Shown piece by piece: positions 54,391 through 62,747 of a stretch of DNA of 64,000 bases (position 1 is its first letter; every line of letters starts with the position of its first letter). Source of the stretch: Nocardia nova SH22a (lineage in GTDB: Bacteria > Actinomycetota > Actinomycetes > Mycobacteriales > Mycobacteriaceae); contig NZ_CP006850.1 in NCBI RefSeq assembly GCF_000523235.1, forward strand, positions 496,001-560,000, read 5' to 3'. Both the position numbers and the translations under genes were made by a program. The notes beneath the pieces are model-generated. The model saw only the letters and a program-made list of their open reading frames with translations. It was not told where the DNA came from and searched no databases.

Positions 54391-54984
54391 ATGACCACGA
54401 CCGGCGAGCACCCCGAAATCGACGGCCGGCAGTTCCGGAATGTGCTGGGGCAGTTCTGTACCGGCATCACGGTGATCACCACCTTCGGCCCGCCCGAGGA
54501 CGGCACCGCGGCCGCGCCGATCGGTTTCGCCTGTCAGTCCTTCGCCGCCCTCTCCCTCGATCCGCCCCTGGTGCTGTTCTGCCCCACCAAGGGCTCACGC
54601 TCCTGGGCCGCGATCGAGCAGTCCGGCCGCTTCGCGGTCAACGTCCTCGCCGAGGAACAACAGCCGGTATGCGCCCGCTTCGGTTCCCGCGAACCCGACA
54701 AGTTTGCCGGAATCGATTGGCGCACCTCAGAACTGGGACTTCCGGTCCTGGACGACGCGCTGGCCACGATCCAGTGCACTGTGGACAGCGTCGTCGACGG
54801 CGGCGATCACTACATCGTGATCGGCCGGGTACTGGCCCTGTCGGAGTCCACGGACTCCGGCAGGCCGCTGCTGTTCTACCGCGGCCAGTACACCGCCATC
54901 GAACCGGAGAAGACCACGCCGGCGCCCTGGCGCGCCGACCTCGAACATTTCCTCACCACGACCACACTCGACACCTGGCTGTAG
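54391..54984 (+). CDS. hsaB: Flavin reductase HsaB
   Basis: A 197-residue flavin-reductase-domain protein (FMN_red fold) with FRNVLGQFCTGITVITTF, GFACQSFAALSLDPPLVLFC and SGRFAVNVLAEEQ. It reduces flavin for HsaA. It starts 18 bases after hsaC and ends the ring-A operon, followed by a hairpin terminator. Its C-terminal tail is a little longer than in M. tuberculosis. Confidence 0.93.
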   Translation: MTTTGEHPEIDGRQFRNVLGQFCTGITVITTFGPPEDGTAAAPIGFACQSFAALSLDPPLVLFCPTKGSRSWAAIEQSGRFAVNVLAEEQQPVCARFGSREPDKFAGIDWRTSELGLPVLDDALATIQCTVDSVVDGGDHYIVIGRVLALSESTDSGRPLLFYRGQYTAIEPEKTTPAPWRADLEHFLTTTTLDTWL

Positions 54985-54995
54985 GTCCGAGCGCA

Positions 54996-55031
54996 GGGCG
55001 GTCACCTTCCCGGTGGCCGCCCGGTGTTTTC
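54996..55031 (+). terminator. Terminator after hsaB
   Basis: Arms GGGCGGTCACC and GGTGGCCGCCC (one G-T wobble) around TTCCC, followed by GGTGTTTTCC. It lies 11 bases past the hsaB stop. Confidence 0.7.
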
Positions 55032-55149
55032 CCGTCATAGCTACCAAGCGGTCACTTGATATAGCCCACGTTGACGAGGAGGGGTGACTGCGTTCACACT
55101 ACTCATCGGTAACCGGATAACGGTGTCCGGTGTGTAGAAGGGGACTCGG

Positions 55150-56466
55150 GTGAAACGAGGACGGATCGTCCTGCAGGTGGCCACCGCCGCCGCGGCCATA
55201 TCGCTGGTTTTCGGGGCCGGGGCGGGATATGCGCCCGACGCGCACGCGGCGTCGGATTCGTTCTACACCTACAGCGGGTCGGCGCCGCTGGACTCGATCG
55301 CGCCGGGAACCGTACTGCAGACCCGGACGATCCCGTACCACATGGTCGGCATTCCTCTTCCGATCACGGCGGTGCAGTTGCAGTACCGCACGAACGACGC
55401 GCAGGAGCGCCCGACCGCCAACATCACCACCGTCCTGCTGCCGCCCGGTGGGGTGGATCCGGCGAAAGCCGTTGCGTACCAGTCGTATTACGACTCGCTG
55501 AATCCCGAGGACGGCCCGTCGCGCTCGGCCGCCGGTGTCGTCTCGCTCGGTGATTCCGTGCTGTCCGCCGAGAGTCCGCAGATCGTTCCGCTGCTGGCAC
55601 AGGGCTACACGGTCATCATCGCCGACACCGAGGGGCAGACCGCCGATTTCGCCGCCGGTCCGGAGTACGGGATGGCCACCCTGGACTCGATTCGCGCCGC
55701 GACCCATTCTCCCGAGGTCGGCCTGAACGAGCAGACCCGGATCGCGCTGATGGGCTACTCCGGCGGTGCGATCGCGACCAACTGGGCCGCCGCACTGGCC
55801 CCGGCCTACGCGCCGGAGGTGAACTCCCAGCTCGTCGGCGCGGCCGAGGGCGGCCTGCTGGTCAACCCCGCCCGCAACCTGAAGTACCTCGACGGCAGCT
55901 TCGGCTGGGCGGGCGTGGCGGCGATGGCGATCATCGGCGTCGGCCGCTCCTACGGCATCGACTTCTCGCCCTATCTGAACGACTACGGCCAGCAGATCGT
56001 GAACCGGATGGACCAGGTGTCCATCGCGAATGTCCTGTTCCAGTACCCGGGTCTCACCTGGCCGCAGCTGGTCAAGCCGCAATACGCCGACCCGCGGGAC
56101 GTGCCGCCGTTCGTCGAGGCGGTACGCAAGGTCAACCTCGGCCGCGCCGCCACTCCCACCATTCCGATGTTCATCGGCCAGGGCGCCAACGGTGTCCTGG
56201 AGGGAACCGACGGCTCCAAGCCCTCGATCGGCGCCGGTGACGGCGTCATGATCGCGGGCGACGTCCGCGGCTTGGCCAACCAGTACTGCGCCGACGGAGC
56301 CACTGTGCAGTACACCCAGTACGACGCCCTGAGCCACATCCCGTCCCTGTTGCTGACCTGGACTCCCCAGGCTCTGCAGTGGATCAACGAGCGCTTCGCG
56401 GGTGTCCCGGCGGCCGATACCTGCGGCGCCATCGCCCCGGGCAACTCCCTGATCCCCGAGATGTAG
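55150..56466 (+). CDS. Secreted LIP-family lipase
   Basis: A 438-residue exported alpha/beta hydrolase of the secretory lipase (LIP) family. The signal peptide RIVLQVATAAAAISLVFGAG is cleaved near AHAASD. The nucleophile elbow is GYSGGAIATNWAA, and the acid and His lie in the C-terminal half (CADGATVQYTQYDALSHIPS). It likely hydrolyses triglycerides or steryl esters outside the cell. The GTG start is supported by an upstream GGGGAC. It is separate from the hsa operon by a terminator but could supply sterols from esters. Confidence 0.87.
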   Translation: MKRGRIVLQVATAAAAISLVFGAGAGYAPDAHAASDSFYTYSGSAPLDSIAPGTVLQTRTIPYHMVGIPLPITAVQLQYRTNDAQERPTANITTVLLPPGGVDPAKAVAYQSYYDSLNPEDGPSRSAAGVVSLGDSVLSAESPQIVPLLAQGYTVIIADTEGQTADFAAGPEYGMATLDSIRAATHSPEVGLNEQTRIALMGYSGGAIATNWAAALAPAYAPEVNSQLVGAAEGGLLVNPARNLKYLDGSFGWAGVAAMAIIGVGRSYGIDFSPYLNDYGQQIVNRMDQVSIANVLFQYPGLTWPQLVKPQYADPRDVPPFVEAVRKVNLGRAATPTIPMFIGQGANGVLEGTDGSKPSIGAGDGVMIAGDVRGLANQYCADGATVQYTQYDALSHIPSLLLTWTPQALQWINERFAGVPAADTCGAIAPGNSLIPEM

Positions 56467-56468
56467 AA

Positions 56469-56514
56469 AAGCCGGAATCCGATCCGCGAGGTGGTGCGGA
56501 TCGGATTCCGGCTT
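56469..56514. terminator. Long perfect hairpin between lipase and MFS gene
   Basis: 19-bp arms running from AAGCCGGAATCC to GGATTCCGGCTT, with inner GATCCGC/GCGGATC and an 8-base loop. It starts 2 bases past the lipase stop and ends in GCTTGCC. It is a likely terminator for the lipase gene. Confidence 0.8.
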
Positions 56515-56626
56515 GCCGCCGTTGCGGTCAGAGAAGGGGTACCGCAACGGAGGGTGTCATCCGTGTCGACGGGGTGGGTCGTCCACCGATGACCGGGTGC
56601 TCCCGCGGTGTGCGGGAGCAGGTCGT

Positions 56627-57880
56627 TCAGTCGTCGCCGACGGTGATCGCCTCGGCTTCGGCCTCGCTGTGCGCGGCGGGATCGTGATCGTCCACGTGTG
56701 CCAGGACCGAGCGTCCGGCCAGCAGGATCACCACGCCGAGCGCGGTGCACGCCGCGCCGACCCAGAACGGCAGGGCCATCTGGTGTTCGCCGAGCTTGCC
56801 CGCGAGGTACGGGGCGGCGGCACCGCCGACGAAGCGGACGAAGCTGTAGGCGGCCGAGGCGGTGGAGCGCTCGACGGGGGCGGAGATCATCACGGCCTCG
56901 GTGATCAGGGTGTTGTTCACGCCCAGGAACAGTCCGGCCAGGACGGTGCCCACGACCAGGACCGGCTTCTGATCGGCCCAGATCGCCATCACGGCGAGGT
57001 CAGCGGCGAACAGTCCGAGCGCGACCGCGATCATCGGCACGGTGCCGAACATGCGCTGCAGGCGAGGTGCGAAGAAGACCGATGCCAGCGCCAGCAGCAG
57101 ACCCCAGCCGAAGAAGATGAACCCGATCGAATAGGTGCCCATGTTCAGCGGGAACGGGGTGTAGGCCAGCAGGGTGAAGAAACCGTAGTTGTAGAGCAGT
57201 GCGGTGATACTCACCAGCAGCAGGCCGCGATGCCGTAATGCCTTGAAGGGAGCCGTGATCGAGGTGTGCTGCGCCGGTTTCGGCATCTCGGGCAGCATCA
57301 CGATGATCGCGATGAAGGCGATCGCCATCAGCACCGCGACGCCGAAGAACGGTGCGCGCCAGCTGAATCCGCCGAGGAAGCCGCCGACCAGCGGGCCGGC
57401 CGCGATGCCGATACCGAGCGCCGCCTCGTAGAGGATGATGGCTCGGGCGACACCGCCGGTGGCCGCGCCCACGATGGTGGCGAGTGCGGTCGCGATGAAC
57501 AGCGCGTTGCCCAGACCCCAACCGGCGCGGAAGCCGACGATCTGCCCGACCGTGCCCGAGCAGCCCGCCAGGGCGGCGAACACGACGATGATGGCCAGAC
57601 CGGCGAGCAGCGTCTTCTTGGCGCCGAAGCGGCTGGACACCACGCCGGTGATCAACATCGCCACGCCGGTGACCAGCATGTAACTGGTGAACAACAGGGT
57701 CACCTGGGACGGCGAGGCGTGGAGTTGTTCACCGATCGGCTTCAGGATCGGGTCGACCAGACCGATACCCATGAAGGCGATGACCGATGCGAAAGCTACT
57801 GCCCAGACCGATTTGGGCTGTTTGGTCTTCGTGGTGGTCGTCGCCTCGGATACGACCGGCGATGCGAGGGTGCTACTCAT
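56627..57880 (-). CDS. MFS drug-efflux-type transporter
   Basis: A 417-residue 12-helix major facilitator with VDPILKPIGEQLHASPSQV, loop motif GVVSSRFGAKKT and antiporter motif C-like GWGLGNALFIATALATIVG and AAGPLVGGFLGG. This places it in the drug/proton antiporter group. The start overlaps the MarR gene stop by 8 bases, so expression is coupled to its own repressor. Its substrate is unknown; induction by aromatic or steroid-like compounds is only a guess. Confidence 0.9.
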   Translation of the reverse strand: MSSTLASPVVSEATTTTKTKQPKSVWAVAFASVIAFMGIGLVDPILKPIGEQLHASPSQVTLLFTSYMLVTGVAMLITGVVSSRFGAKKTLLAGLAIIVVFAALAGCSGTVGQIVGFRAGWGLGNALFIATALATIVGAATGGVARAIILYEAALGIGIAAGPLVGGFLGGFSWRAPFFGVAVLMAIAFIAIIVMLPEMPKPAQHTSITAPFKALRHRGLLLVSITALLYNYGFFTLLAYTPFPLNMGTYSIGFIFFGWGLLLALASVFFAPRLQRMFGTVPMIAVALGLFAADLAVMAIWADQKPVLVVGTVLAGLFLGVNNTLITEAVMISAPVERSTASAAYSFVRFVGGAAAPYLAGKLGEHQMALPFWVGAACTALGVVILLAGRSVLAHVDDHDPAAHSEAEAEAITVGDD

Positions 57881-58388
57881 CGACGCTCCTTATCGAGACT
57901 TTGTGGGGTGCAGCGGATTTCAGGGCCTCGAGCAGATCGGTCAGCTCACTTTCGAGATGGCTGAGGCGGTCGATGTCGAAGTCGGGCAACCGGGCCGCGA
58001 GAGTGGTGCCGAACGCGCGACGGGACGCGTGCAATTCGGCGCGTCCCGTCGGCGTCAGCTCGACGACCACGGCTCTGGAGTCGTCGGGGTCCTTGGTGCG
58101 CGCGACGTATCCGGCGGACGTGAGCCGGCCGATCAGCGCCGTTGCCGAGGGCTGGGAACAACCGTCGAGATGCGCGAACTCGCTGATTCGCAGCGGTCCG
58201 TGCTCTTCGAGGGTGGACAGTGCCCGCACCAGTGCACGCGGGAGCGCATTGGTTCCCAGCGTGCCGGCCAGCCGAGTGAGTCGCGCCGCGGTGACGGCGA
58301 TGTCGACCATGAGCGCCTCGGCGCGATCCGAGCTGTCCGGGACGACCCGGTCTCGGATGGGGGCTGAGGATGACTCGTTCGACTGCAC
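57873..58388 (-). CDS. MarR-family repressor of the MFS transporter
   Basis: A 171-residue MarR regulator. The winged helix covers about residues 50-115: PLRISEFAHLDGCSQPSATALI and wing AGYVARTKDPDDSRAVVVELT. The GTG at 58388 is chosen because residues further upstream read through the operator region. Its stop lies 5 bases inside the MFS start. The palindrome just upstream is the likely autoregulatory operator. Confidence 0.88.
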   Translation of the reverse strand: MQSNESSSAPIRDRVVPDSSDRAEALMVDIAVTAARLTRLAGTLGTNALPRALVRALSTLEEHGPLRISEFAHLDGCSQPSATALIGRLTSAGYVARTKDPDDSRAVVVELTPTGRAELHASRRAFGTTLAARLPDFDIDRLSHLESELTDLLEALKSAAPHKVSIRSVDE

Positions 58389-58407
58389 GAGAATTATGTT
58401 ACTTAAG

Positions 58408-58440
58408 CTAACTATGTATGTACATAGCCTAACTATGTAT
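58408..58440. promoter_or_regulatory. MarR operator with palindrome and direct repeat
   Basis: CTATGTA-TG-TACATAG (58412-58427) is a perfect inverted repeat. The 12-mer CTAACTATGTAT also occurs at 58408 and 58429, exactly 21 bases apart (two helical turns). The whole lies 20 bases before the MarR gene, so two dimers could bind side by side. Confidence 0.75.
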
Positions 58441-58501
58441 TTTTGGGTGACATCACCCACAGTCGAATACGCGCAGGTGGATGGGGTGTTCGGAAACAGT
58501 T

Positions 58502-58534
58502 CGGCCCCGCGTCCGAACGGCGGACGCGGGGCCG
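58502..58534. terminator. Hairpin downstream of fadE33
   Basis: 14-bp arms CGGCCCCGCGTCCG and CGGACGCGGGGCCG around AACGG, just past the stop of the leftward fadE33 gene. It ends the fadD3-fadE33 operon and separates it from the MarR operator. Confidence 0.75.
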
Positions 58535-58551
58535 AGCAGCAGTGCGGTGGC

Positions 58552-59640
58552 TCAGGCGGGGCGGGCGAGCGGCCGGGCGGGCATACCGAACAGTTCGGCA
58601 TCACCGTGGGCGCGCTTGAAGTACAGATGCGCGTCGTGCTCCCACGTGATCGCGATACCGCCGTGCATCTGCACCATCTCCGATACGACCGAGCGGAAGG
58701 TCTGTGAGCAGTGGATCCGCGCCGACTCCAGATCGAGGGTGGTCTCGCCGGTCACCGGCCGGTCCAGATCCGCGATCGCGGCGTAGGCGGCCGAGCGTGC
58801 CGACTCCACCAGCACGTACATATCGGCCATCCGGTGCTTGAGGGCCTGGAAACTCCCGATCGGGCGGCCGAACTGCACCCGCGACTTGCTGTATTCGACG
58901 GTGCTCTCGAGGCACTGCTCGGCCGCGCCGACCTGTTCGGCGGCCAGGGCTGCCCACGCGACGGCCCGCAGCCGCGAGGTGATCGCCGTCGGATCGTCGC
59001 TCAGCCGGGCGGCCTTCGCGCCGTCGAAGGTGACGGTGCTCAATCGGCGGGTGGGATCCATCGTCCGGGTGAGGGTGCGGGTGACTCCCGTTGCGGTGGC
59101 GTCGATTTCGTAGAGCCCGGAATCGGTGACCACGAGCAGGGTGTCGGCGCTGGCGCCGTCGAGTACATAGTGCGCGGTACCGCTCAGCGTGTCACCGTCG
59201 GCCCGCACGCCGAACCCGGCTGCGCGCTGCGAGCCCGCACCCGTTGCCGCCCAGCCCTTTTCGTCGGCCCAGCACACCGCGAGCGTGCGGGAGCCCTCCG
59301 CGACCTCCGGCAGCAGGCGCCCCGCGGCGGCGTCGTCACCGCTGGCGAGCACGGCCTGCACGCCGAGGACCGCCGAGCCCAGCATCGGCGGATTGTGCAG
59401 GGTGCGGCCCAGTTCCTCGACCACCACCAGCGCGGTGTCCAGATCCGCGCCGACACCGCCGAACTCCTCCGGGATCGCCAGTGCGGCCACGCCGATCTGC
59501 TCGCACAGCAGCGTCCACAGCCGCTCGTCGTAGCCGGATTCACTGTAGATCGCGCGGCGCAGGGCGGCACTGTCACCGTGTTTGGTGAGGGCCGCGCGCA
59601 CGCTGCTCGCCAGCTCCCGCAGTTCCGCGATGTCGGTCAT
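58552..59640 (-). CDS. fadE33: Steroid C/D-ring acyl-CoA dehydrogenase FadE33-like
   Basis: A 362-residue acyl-CoA dehydrogenase subunit with VQFGRPIGSFQALKHRMADMY and VQMHGGIAITWEHDAHLYFKRA. In this operon order (fadD3, echA, fadE31, fadE32, fadE33) it corresponds to M. tuberculosis Rv3564. FadE31-33 are assigned to catabolism of the C/D-ring acid HIP. The ATG at 59640 gives the MTDIAELREL start. The middle domain is reduced, typical of heteromeric steroid dehydrogenases that pair with FadE32. Confidence 0.87.
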   Translation of the reverse strand: MTDIAELRELASSVRAALTKHGDSAALRRAIYSESGYDERLWTLLCEQIGVAALAIPEEFGGVGADLDTALVVVEELGRTLHNPPMLGSAVLGVQAVLASGDDAAAGRLLPEVAEGSRTLAVCWADEKGWAATGAGSQRAAGFGVRADGDTLSGTAHYVLDGASADTLLVVTDSGLYEIDATATGVTRTLTRTMDPTRRLSTVTFDGAKAARLSDDPTAITSRLRAVAWAALAAEQVGAAEQCLESTVEYSKSRVQFGRPIGSFQALKHRMADMYVLVESARSAAYAAIADLDRPVTGETTLDLESARIHCSQTFRSVVSEMVQMHGGIAITWEHDAHLYFKRAHGDAELFGMPARPLARPA

Positions 59641-59680
59641 CTCCGTACTCCCGTCCGGTGATCGTGGGTGGCCGAGTCGA

Positions 59681-60682
59681 TCACGCTTCGCCTCCGGGCG
59701 AGCGCAGCGCCGCGGCGACCCGGGCACGATGGAAATCGGCTGTGCCCCAGGCGGACCGGAGTGCGGTCGCCTTGGTGATCCACAGCGACAGATCGCACTC
59801 CGCGGTGTATCCGATGGCGCCGTGGACCTGCAGCGCGATGCGGGCGGTCCGGTAGGCGGCATCGGCGCAGGCGATCTTGGCGGCCGAGACGTCGCGGGCT
59901 CGATCGGCGGTGCCGAAGGTCAGCGCCGCGCGATTCAGCAGCGGTTCGGCCATGTCGAGGCCGATCTTCGCATCGGCCAGATGGTGTTTGATGGCCTGGT
60001 AACGGCCGATCGGCTGGCCGAACTGCTGGCGCTGGATCACATAGGCGACGCTGGTGTCGAGCATCGCCTTACCCGCGCCCAGCAGTTGCGCCGCGACCGC
60101 GAGGGCACCGGCGTCGAAGGCGGTCGCCGCGGCGGCGCGCACCGAATCTCCCTGTGCCACCAGCTCATCGGCGCTCACGGAATACAGACGCCGGGCGGCG
60201 TCCACCGATTCGATCCGGTCCCCGGGGGTTGCGGTGTAGAGGCGGTCGCCGTCCACGAGCAGGACGACATCGGCGGAATCGGCGTCCACCGCCGGGGTCT
60301 GCGGAGACAGCGCGATCGTGCCCAGGGCGCCGCCCTCGGCGAAGCCCGGCAGCCAGCGCTGGGCCGGACCGGAATCATCGAGCGCCTGCAACAGGGCGGG
60401 AATCACCGCGGCGGTCTCGACCAGCGGACCCGGCACGGCGGCCCGGCCGAATTCCTGGGCGGCGACCACCAGATCGATGGTCTCCGCGCCCATTCCGTCG
60501 AATTCCTCGGCGATCGCCAGGCCGAGCGCACCGGCACCGGCGAGCTGGCGGATCAGCGCCCGCCCGGCGCCGGAGTCGCCGTCGCCCCAGGCACGGATGG
60601 CCGCGGGTGTGCTCGCCGCATCGCACATCTTGCGCAGGCTTCCGGCGAAGTCGCGTTGTTCGGAGGACAGTGCAAATCTCAT
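59681..60682 (-). CDS. fadE32: Steroid C/D-ring acyl-CoA dehydrogenase FadE32-like
   Basis: A 333-residue acyl-CoA dehydrogenase subunit with MRFALSSEQRDFAGSL, RQQFGQPIGRYQAIKHHLAD and VHGAIGYTAECDLSLWITK. It lies between fadE31 and fadE33 as in the HIP operon of M. tuberculosis (Rv3563). ATG 60682 is taken as the start; an ATG at 60694 adds four residues (MDPS). It probably forms a heteromer with FadE33 and acts on a ring C/D CoA ester. Confidence 0.87.
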   Translation of the reverse strand: MRFALSSEQRDFAGSLRKMCDAASTPAAIRAWGDGDSGAGRALIRQLAGAGALGLAIAEEFDGMGAETIDLVVAAQEFGRAAVPGPLVETAAVIPALLQALDDSGPAQRWLPGFAEGGALGTIALSPQTPAVDADSADVVLLVDGDRLYTATPGDRIESVDAARRLYSVSADELVAQGDSVRAAAATAFDAGALAVAAQLLGAGKAMLDTSVAYVIQRQQFGQPIGRYQAIKHHLADAKIGLDMAEPLLNRAALTFGTADRARDVSAAKIACADAAYRTARIALQVHGAIGYTAECDLSLWITKATALRSAWGTADFHRARVAAALRSPGGEA

Positions 60683-60728
60683 CGATGGGTCCATTCGGAG
60701 GTTCGGCGCGGGTGGTGCACGGCGGGGC

Positions 60729-61859
60729 TCAACGCGGCAGTCCGAGCAGGCGCTCGGCGACGATATTGCGCTGGATCTCGTTGGTACCGGCATAGATCGG
60801 ACCGGCCAGTGAGAACAGGTAGCCGTCGGTCCAGGCGCTGGTCTGCTCGGCGGCGGCGCCCAGCAGATCCAGCGCGGTCTCGTGCATGGCGATATCGAGT
60901 TCGGACCAGAACACCTTGTTGATCGAGGATTCCGCGCCCAGCTTGCCGCCCTCGGACAGCCGCGTCACGGTGCCCAGGGTGTTGAGACGGTAGGCCTCGG
61001 CGCCGATCCAGGCGTCGACCACGCGATTGCGAGCGGCGGTATCGGCCGGATCGGCGGTCTCGCGCCACAGGTCGATGAGCCGGGCGGCGGTGGCGTTGAA
61101 GCGGCCGGGGCTGCGCAGCGACAGACCGCGCTCGTTACTGGAGGTGCTCATCGCGACTCGCCAGCCCGCACCCGGCTCGCCGATCACGTCGCGGTCGGGG
61201 ACGAAGACGTTGTCCAGGAAGATCTCCGCGAAGCCGGGCTCACCGTCGAGCTGCGGGATCGGCCGCACGGTGACGCCCTCGGCGGTGAGCGGGAACATCA
61301 CGTAGGTGAGGCCCTTGTGCCGCTCCGCCTCGGGATCGCTGCGGAACAACCCGAATGCCCAGTCCGCGAAGGACGCTCGCGAACTCCAGGTCTTCTGCCC
61401 GTTGAGGATCCAGCCGCCCTCGGTGCGTTTGGCGCTGGAACGGATTCCGGCGAGGTCGCTTCCGGCCTCCGGCTCCGACCACGCTTGCGCCCAGATGTCG
61501 TCGGCGCGAGCCATTCTCGGCAGAATCCGCTCGAGCTGTTCCGGGGTGCCGTGTTCGAACAGCGTCGGCGCCAGCAGGAAGATGCCGTTCTGGCTCACCC
61601 GGCCGGGGGCGCCGGCGGCGTAGTACTCCTCCTCGAACAGCACCCATTCCAGCAGGGAAGCGTCGCGGCCGCCGTACTCCTGTTGCCAGGACACCACCGA
61701 CAGCCGGGCCTCGGCGAGGGTGTGCTCCCAGGCGCGATGGGCCTCGAAGCCCTCGCGGGTGTCCATCGACGGCAGCGGTTCGGCGGGGACGGCGGCGCGC
61801 AGGAATTCGCGCACCTCGAGCTGGAATTGCGCTGCGGCCGAATCGAGTTCGAGATCCAT
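60729..61859 (-). CDS. fadE31: Steroid C/D-ring acyl-CoA dehydrogenase FadE31-like
   Basis: A 376-residue acyl-CoA dehydrogenase, the same length as M. tuberculosis FadE31 (Rv3562). FAD/substrate motif QAWSEPEAGSDLAGIRS, middle domain LNGQKTWSSRASFADW and C-terminal AGPIYAGTNEIQRNIVAERL are complete, so it looks catalytically full, unlike its two smaller neighbours. It lies between echA and fadE32 with almost no spacing. It acts in HIP side-chain or ring oxidation. Confidence 0.9.
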   Translation of the reverse strand: MDLELDSAAAQFQLEVREFLRAAVPAEPLPSMDTREGFEAHRAWEHTLAEARLSVVSWQQEYGGRDASLLEWVLFEEEYYAAGAPGRVSQNGIFLLAPTLFEHGTPEQLERILPRMARADDIWAQAWSEPEAGSDLAGIRSSAKRTEGGWILNGQKTWSSRASFADWAFGLFRSDPEAERHKGLTYVMFPLTAEGVTVRPIPQLDGEPGFAEIFLDNVFVPDRDVIGEPGAGWRVAMSTSSNERGLSLRSPGRFNATAARLIDLWRETADPADTAARNRVVDAWIGAEAYRLNTLGTVTRLSEGGKLGAESSINKVFWSELDIAMHETALDLLGAAAEQTSAWTDGYLFSLAGPIYAGTNEIQRNIVAERLLGLPR

Positions 61860-62747
61860 TTACCTAGCCTGTTCTGCGGTGGTCGCGGTCGCCTTCATGG
61901 ACTTGGCGTTCATTCCGCCGAGTGAGTCCGCACCCACCTCGGCGTTGTGGGCGTGTGCGAAATGGTGGAGGCCGAAGACCGAGTCGATGCCGGCGCGCAT
62001 ACCCATCAGGTCCTCGCACTGGTTGACCGCCTTCTTGGTCAGCGCCAGCCCGAACTGCGGCATGGTGGCGATCTTCCCGGCCAATTCCAGGGTGTGCGAT
62101 TCGAGTTCCGCGCGCGGGACGACGCGGTTCACCATGCCCCATTCGTAGGCCAGTTCGGCACTGAAGCGATCACCGGTGAACAGCACCTCCTTGGCCCGGC
62201 GCGGTCCCAGCACCCACGGGTGCGCGAAGTACTCGACGCCCGGAATGCCCATGCGCACAACGGGATCGGAGAAGAACGCATCGTCGGCGGCGACGATCAT
62301 GTCGCACACCCAGGCCAGCATCATGGCGCCCGCGATACAGGCGCCCTGCACCATCGCGATGGTCGGCTTGGGCAGTTCGCGCCAGCGGCGGCACATGCCG
62401 AGGTAGACCTCGAGTTCACGGGCGAAGCGCTGATCACCGCCGGGCCGGTCGACGTGGTCCCACCACAGCGCGGCCTTGTTGTCGTAGCTGACGTGATGAT
62501 CGCGCCCCGGCGTGCCGATGTCGTGACCGGCGCTGAAGTGTTCTCCGTTGCCCGCCAGCACGATCACCTTGACCTCCGCGTCCTCGACCGCGCGGGTGAA
62601 GGCGGCGTCGAGGGCGTAGGTCATCACCGAGTTCTGGGCATTGCGGTAGTCCGGCCGGTTCATCGTGACCACGGCGACCGGACCGCGCCGCTCGTAGGTG
62701 ACGACCTCACCCTCGTCCGGAATCGGCCCCGCAGCGGGTGTGGTCAC
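61860..62747 (-). CDS. Enoyl-CoA hydratase in the HIP operon
   Basis: A 295-residue crotonase-family protein. The oxyanion segments EHFSAGHDIGTPG and QGACIAGAMMLAWVCDM and the acid region FFSDPVVRMGIPGVEYFAHP are present. An insert of about 25 residues (HHVSYDNKAALWWDHVDR) after the first oxyanion motif lengthens it beyond typical 260-residue members. It is coupled to fadD3 by a 4-base overlap (ATGA) and abuts fadE31, so it should hydrate an intermediate of the same pathway. The exact counterpart in M. tuberculosis is uncertain. Confidence 0.87.
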   Translation of the reverse strand: MTTPAAGPIPDEGEVVTYERRGPVAVVTMNRPDYRNAQNSVMTYALDAAFTRAVEDAEVKVIVLAGNGEHFSAGHDIGTPGRDHHVSYDNKAALWWDHVDRPGGDQRFARELEVYLGMCRRWRELPKPTIAMVQGACIAGAMMLAWVCDMIVAADDAFFSDPVVRMGIPGVEYFAHPWVLGPRRAKEVLFTGDRFSAELAYEWGMVNRVVPRAELESHTLELAGKIATMPQFGLALTKKAVNQCEDLMGMRAGIDSVFGLHHFAHAHNAEVGADSLGGMNAKSMKATATTAEQAR

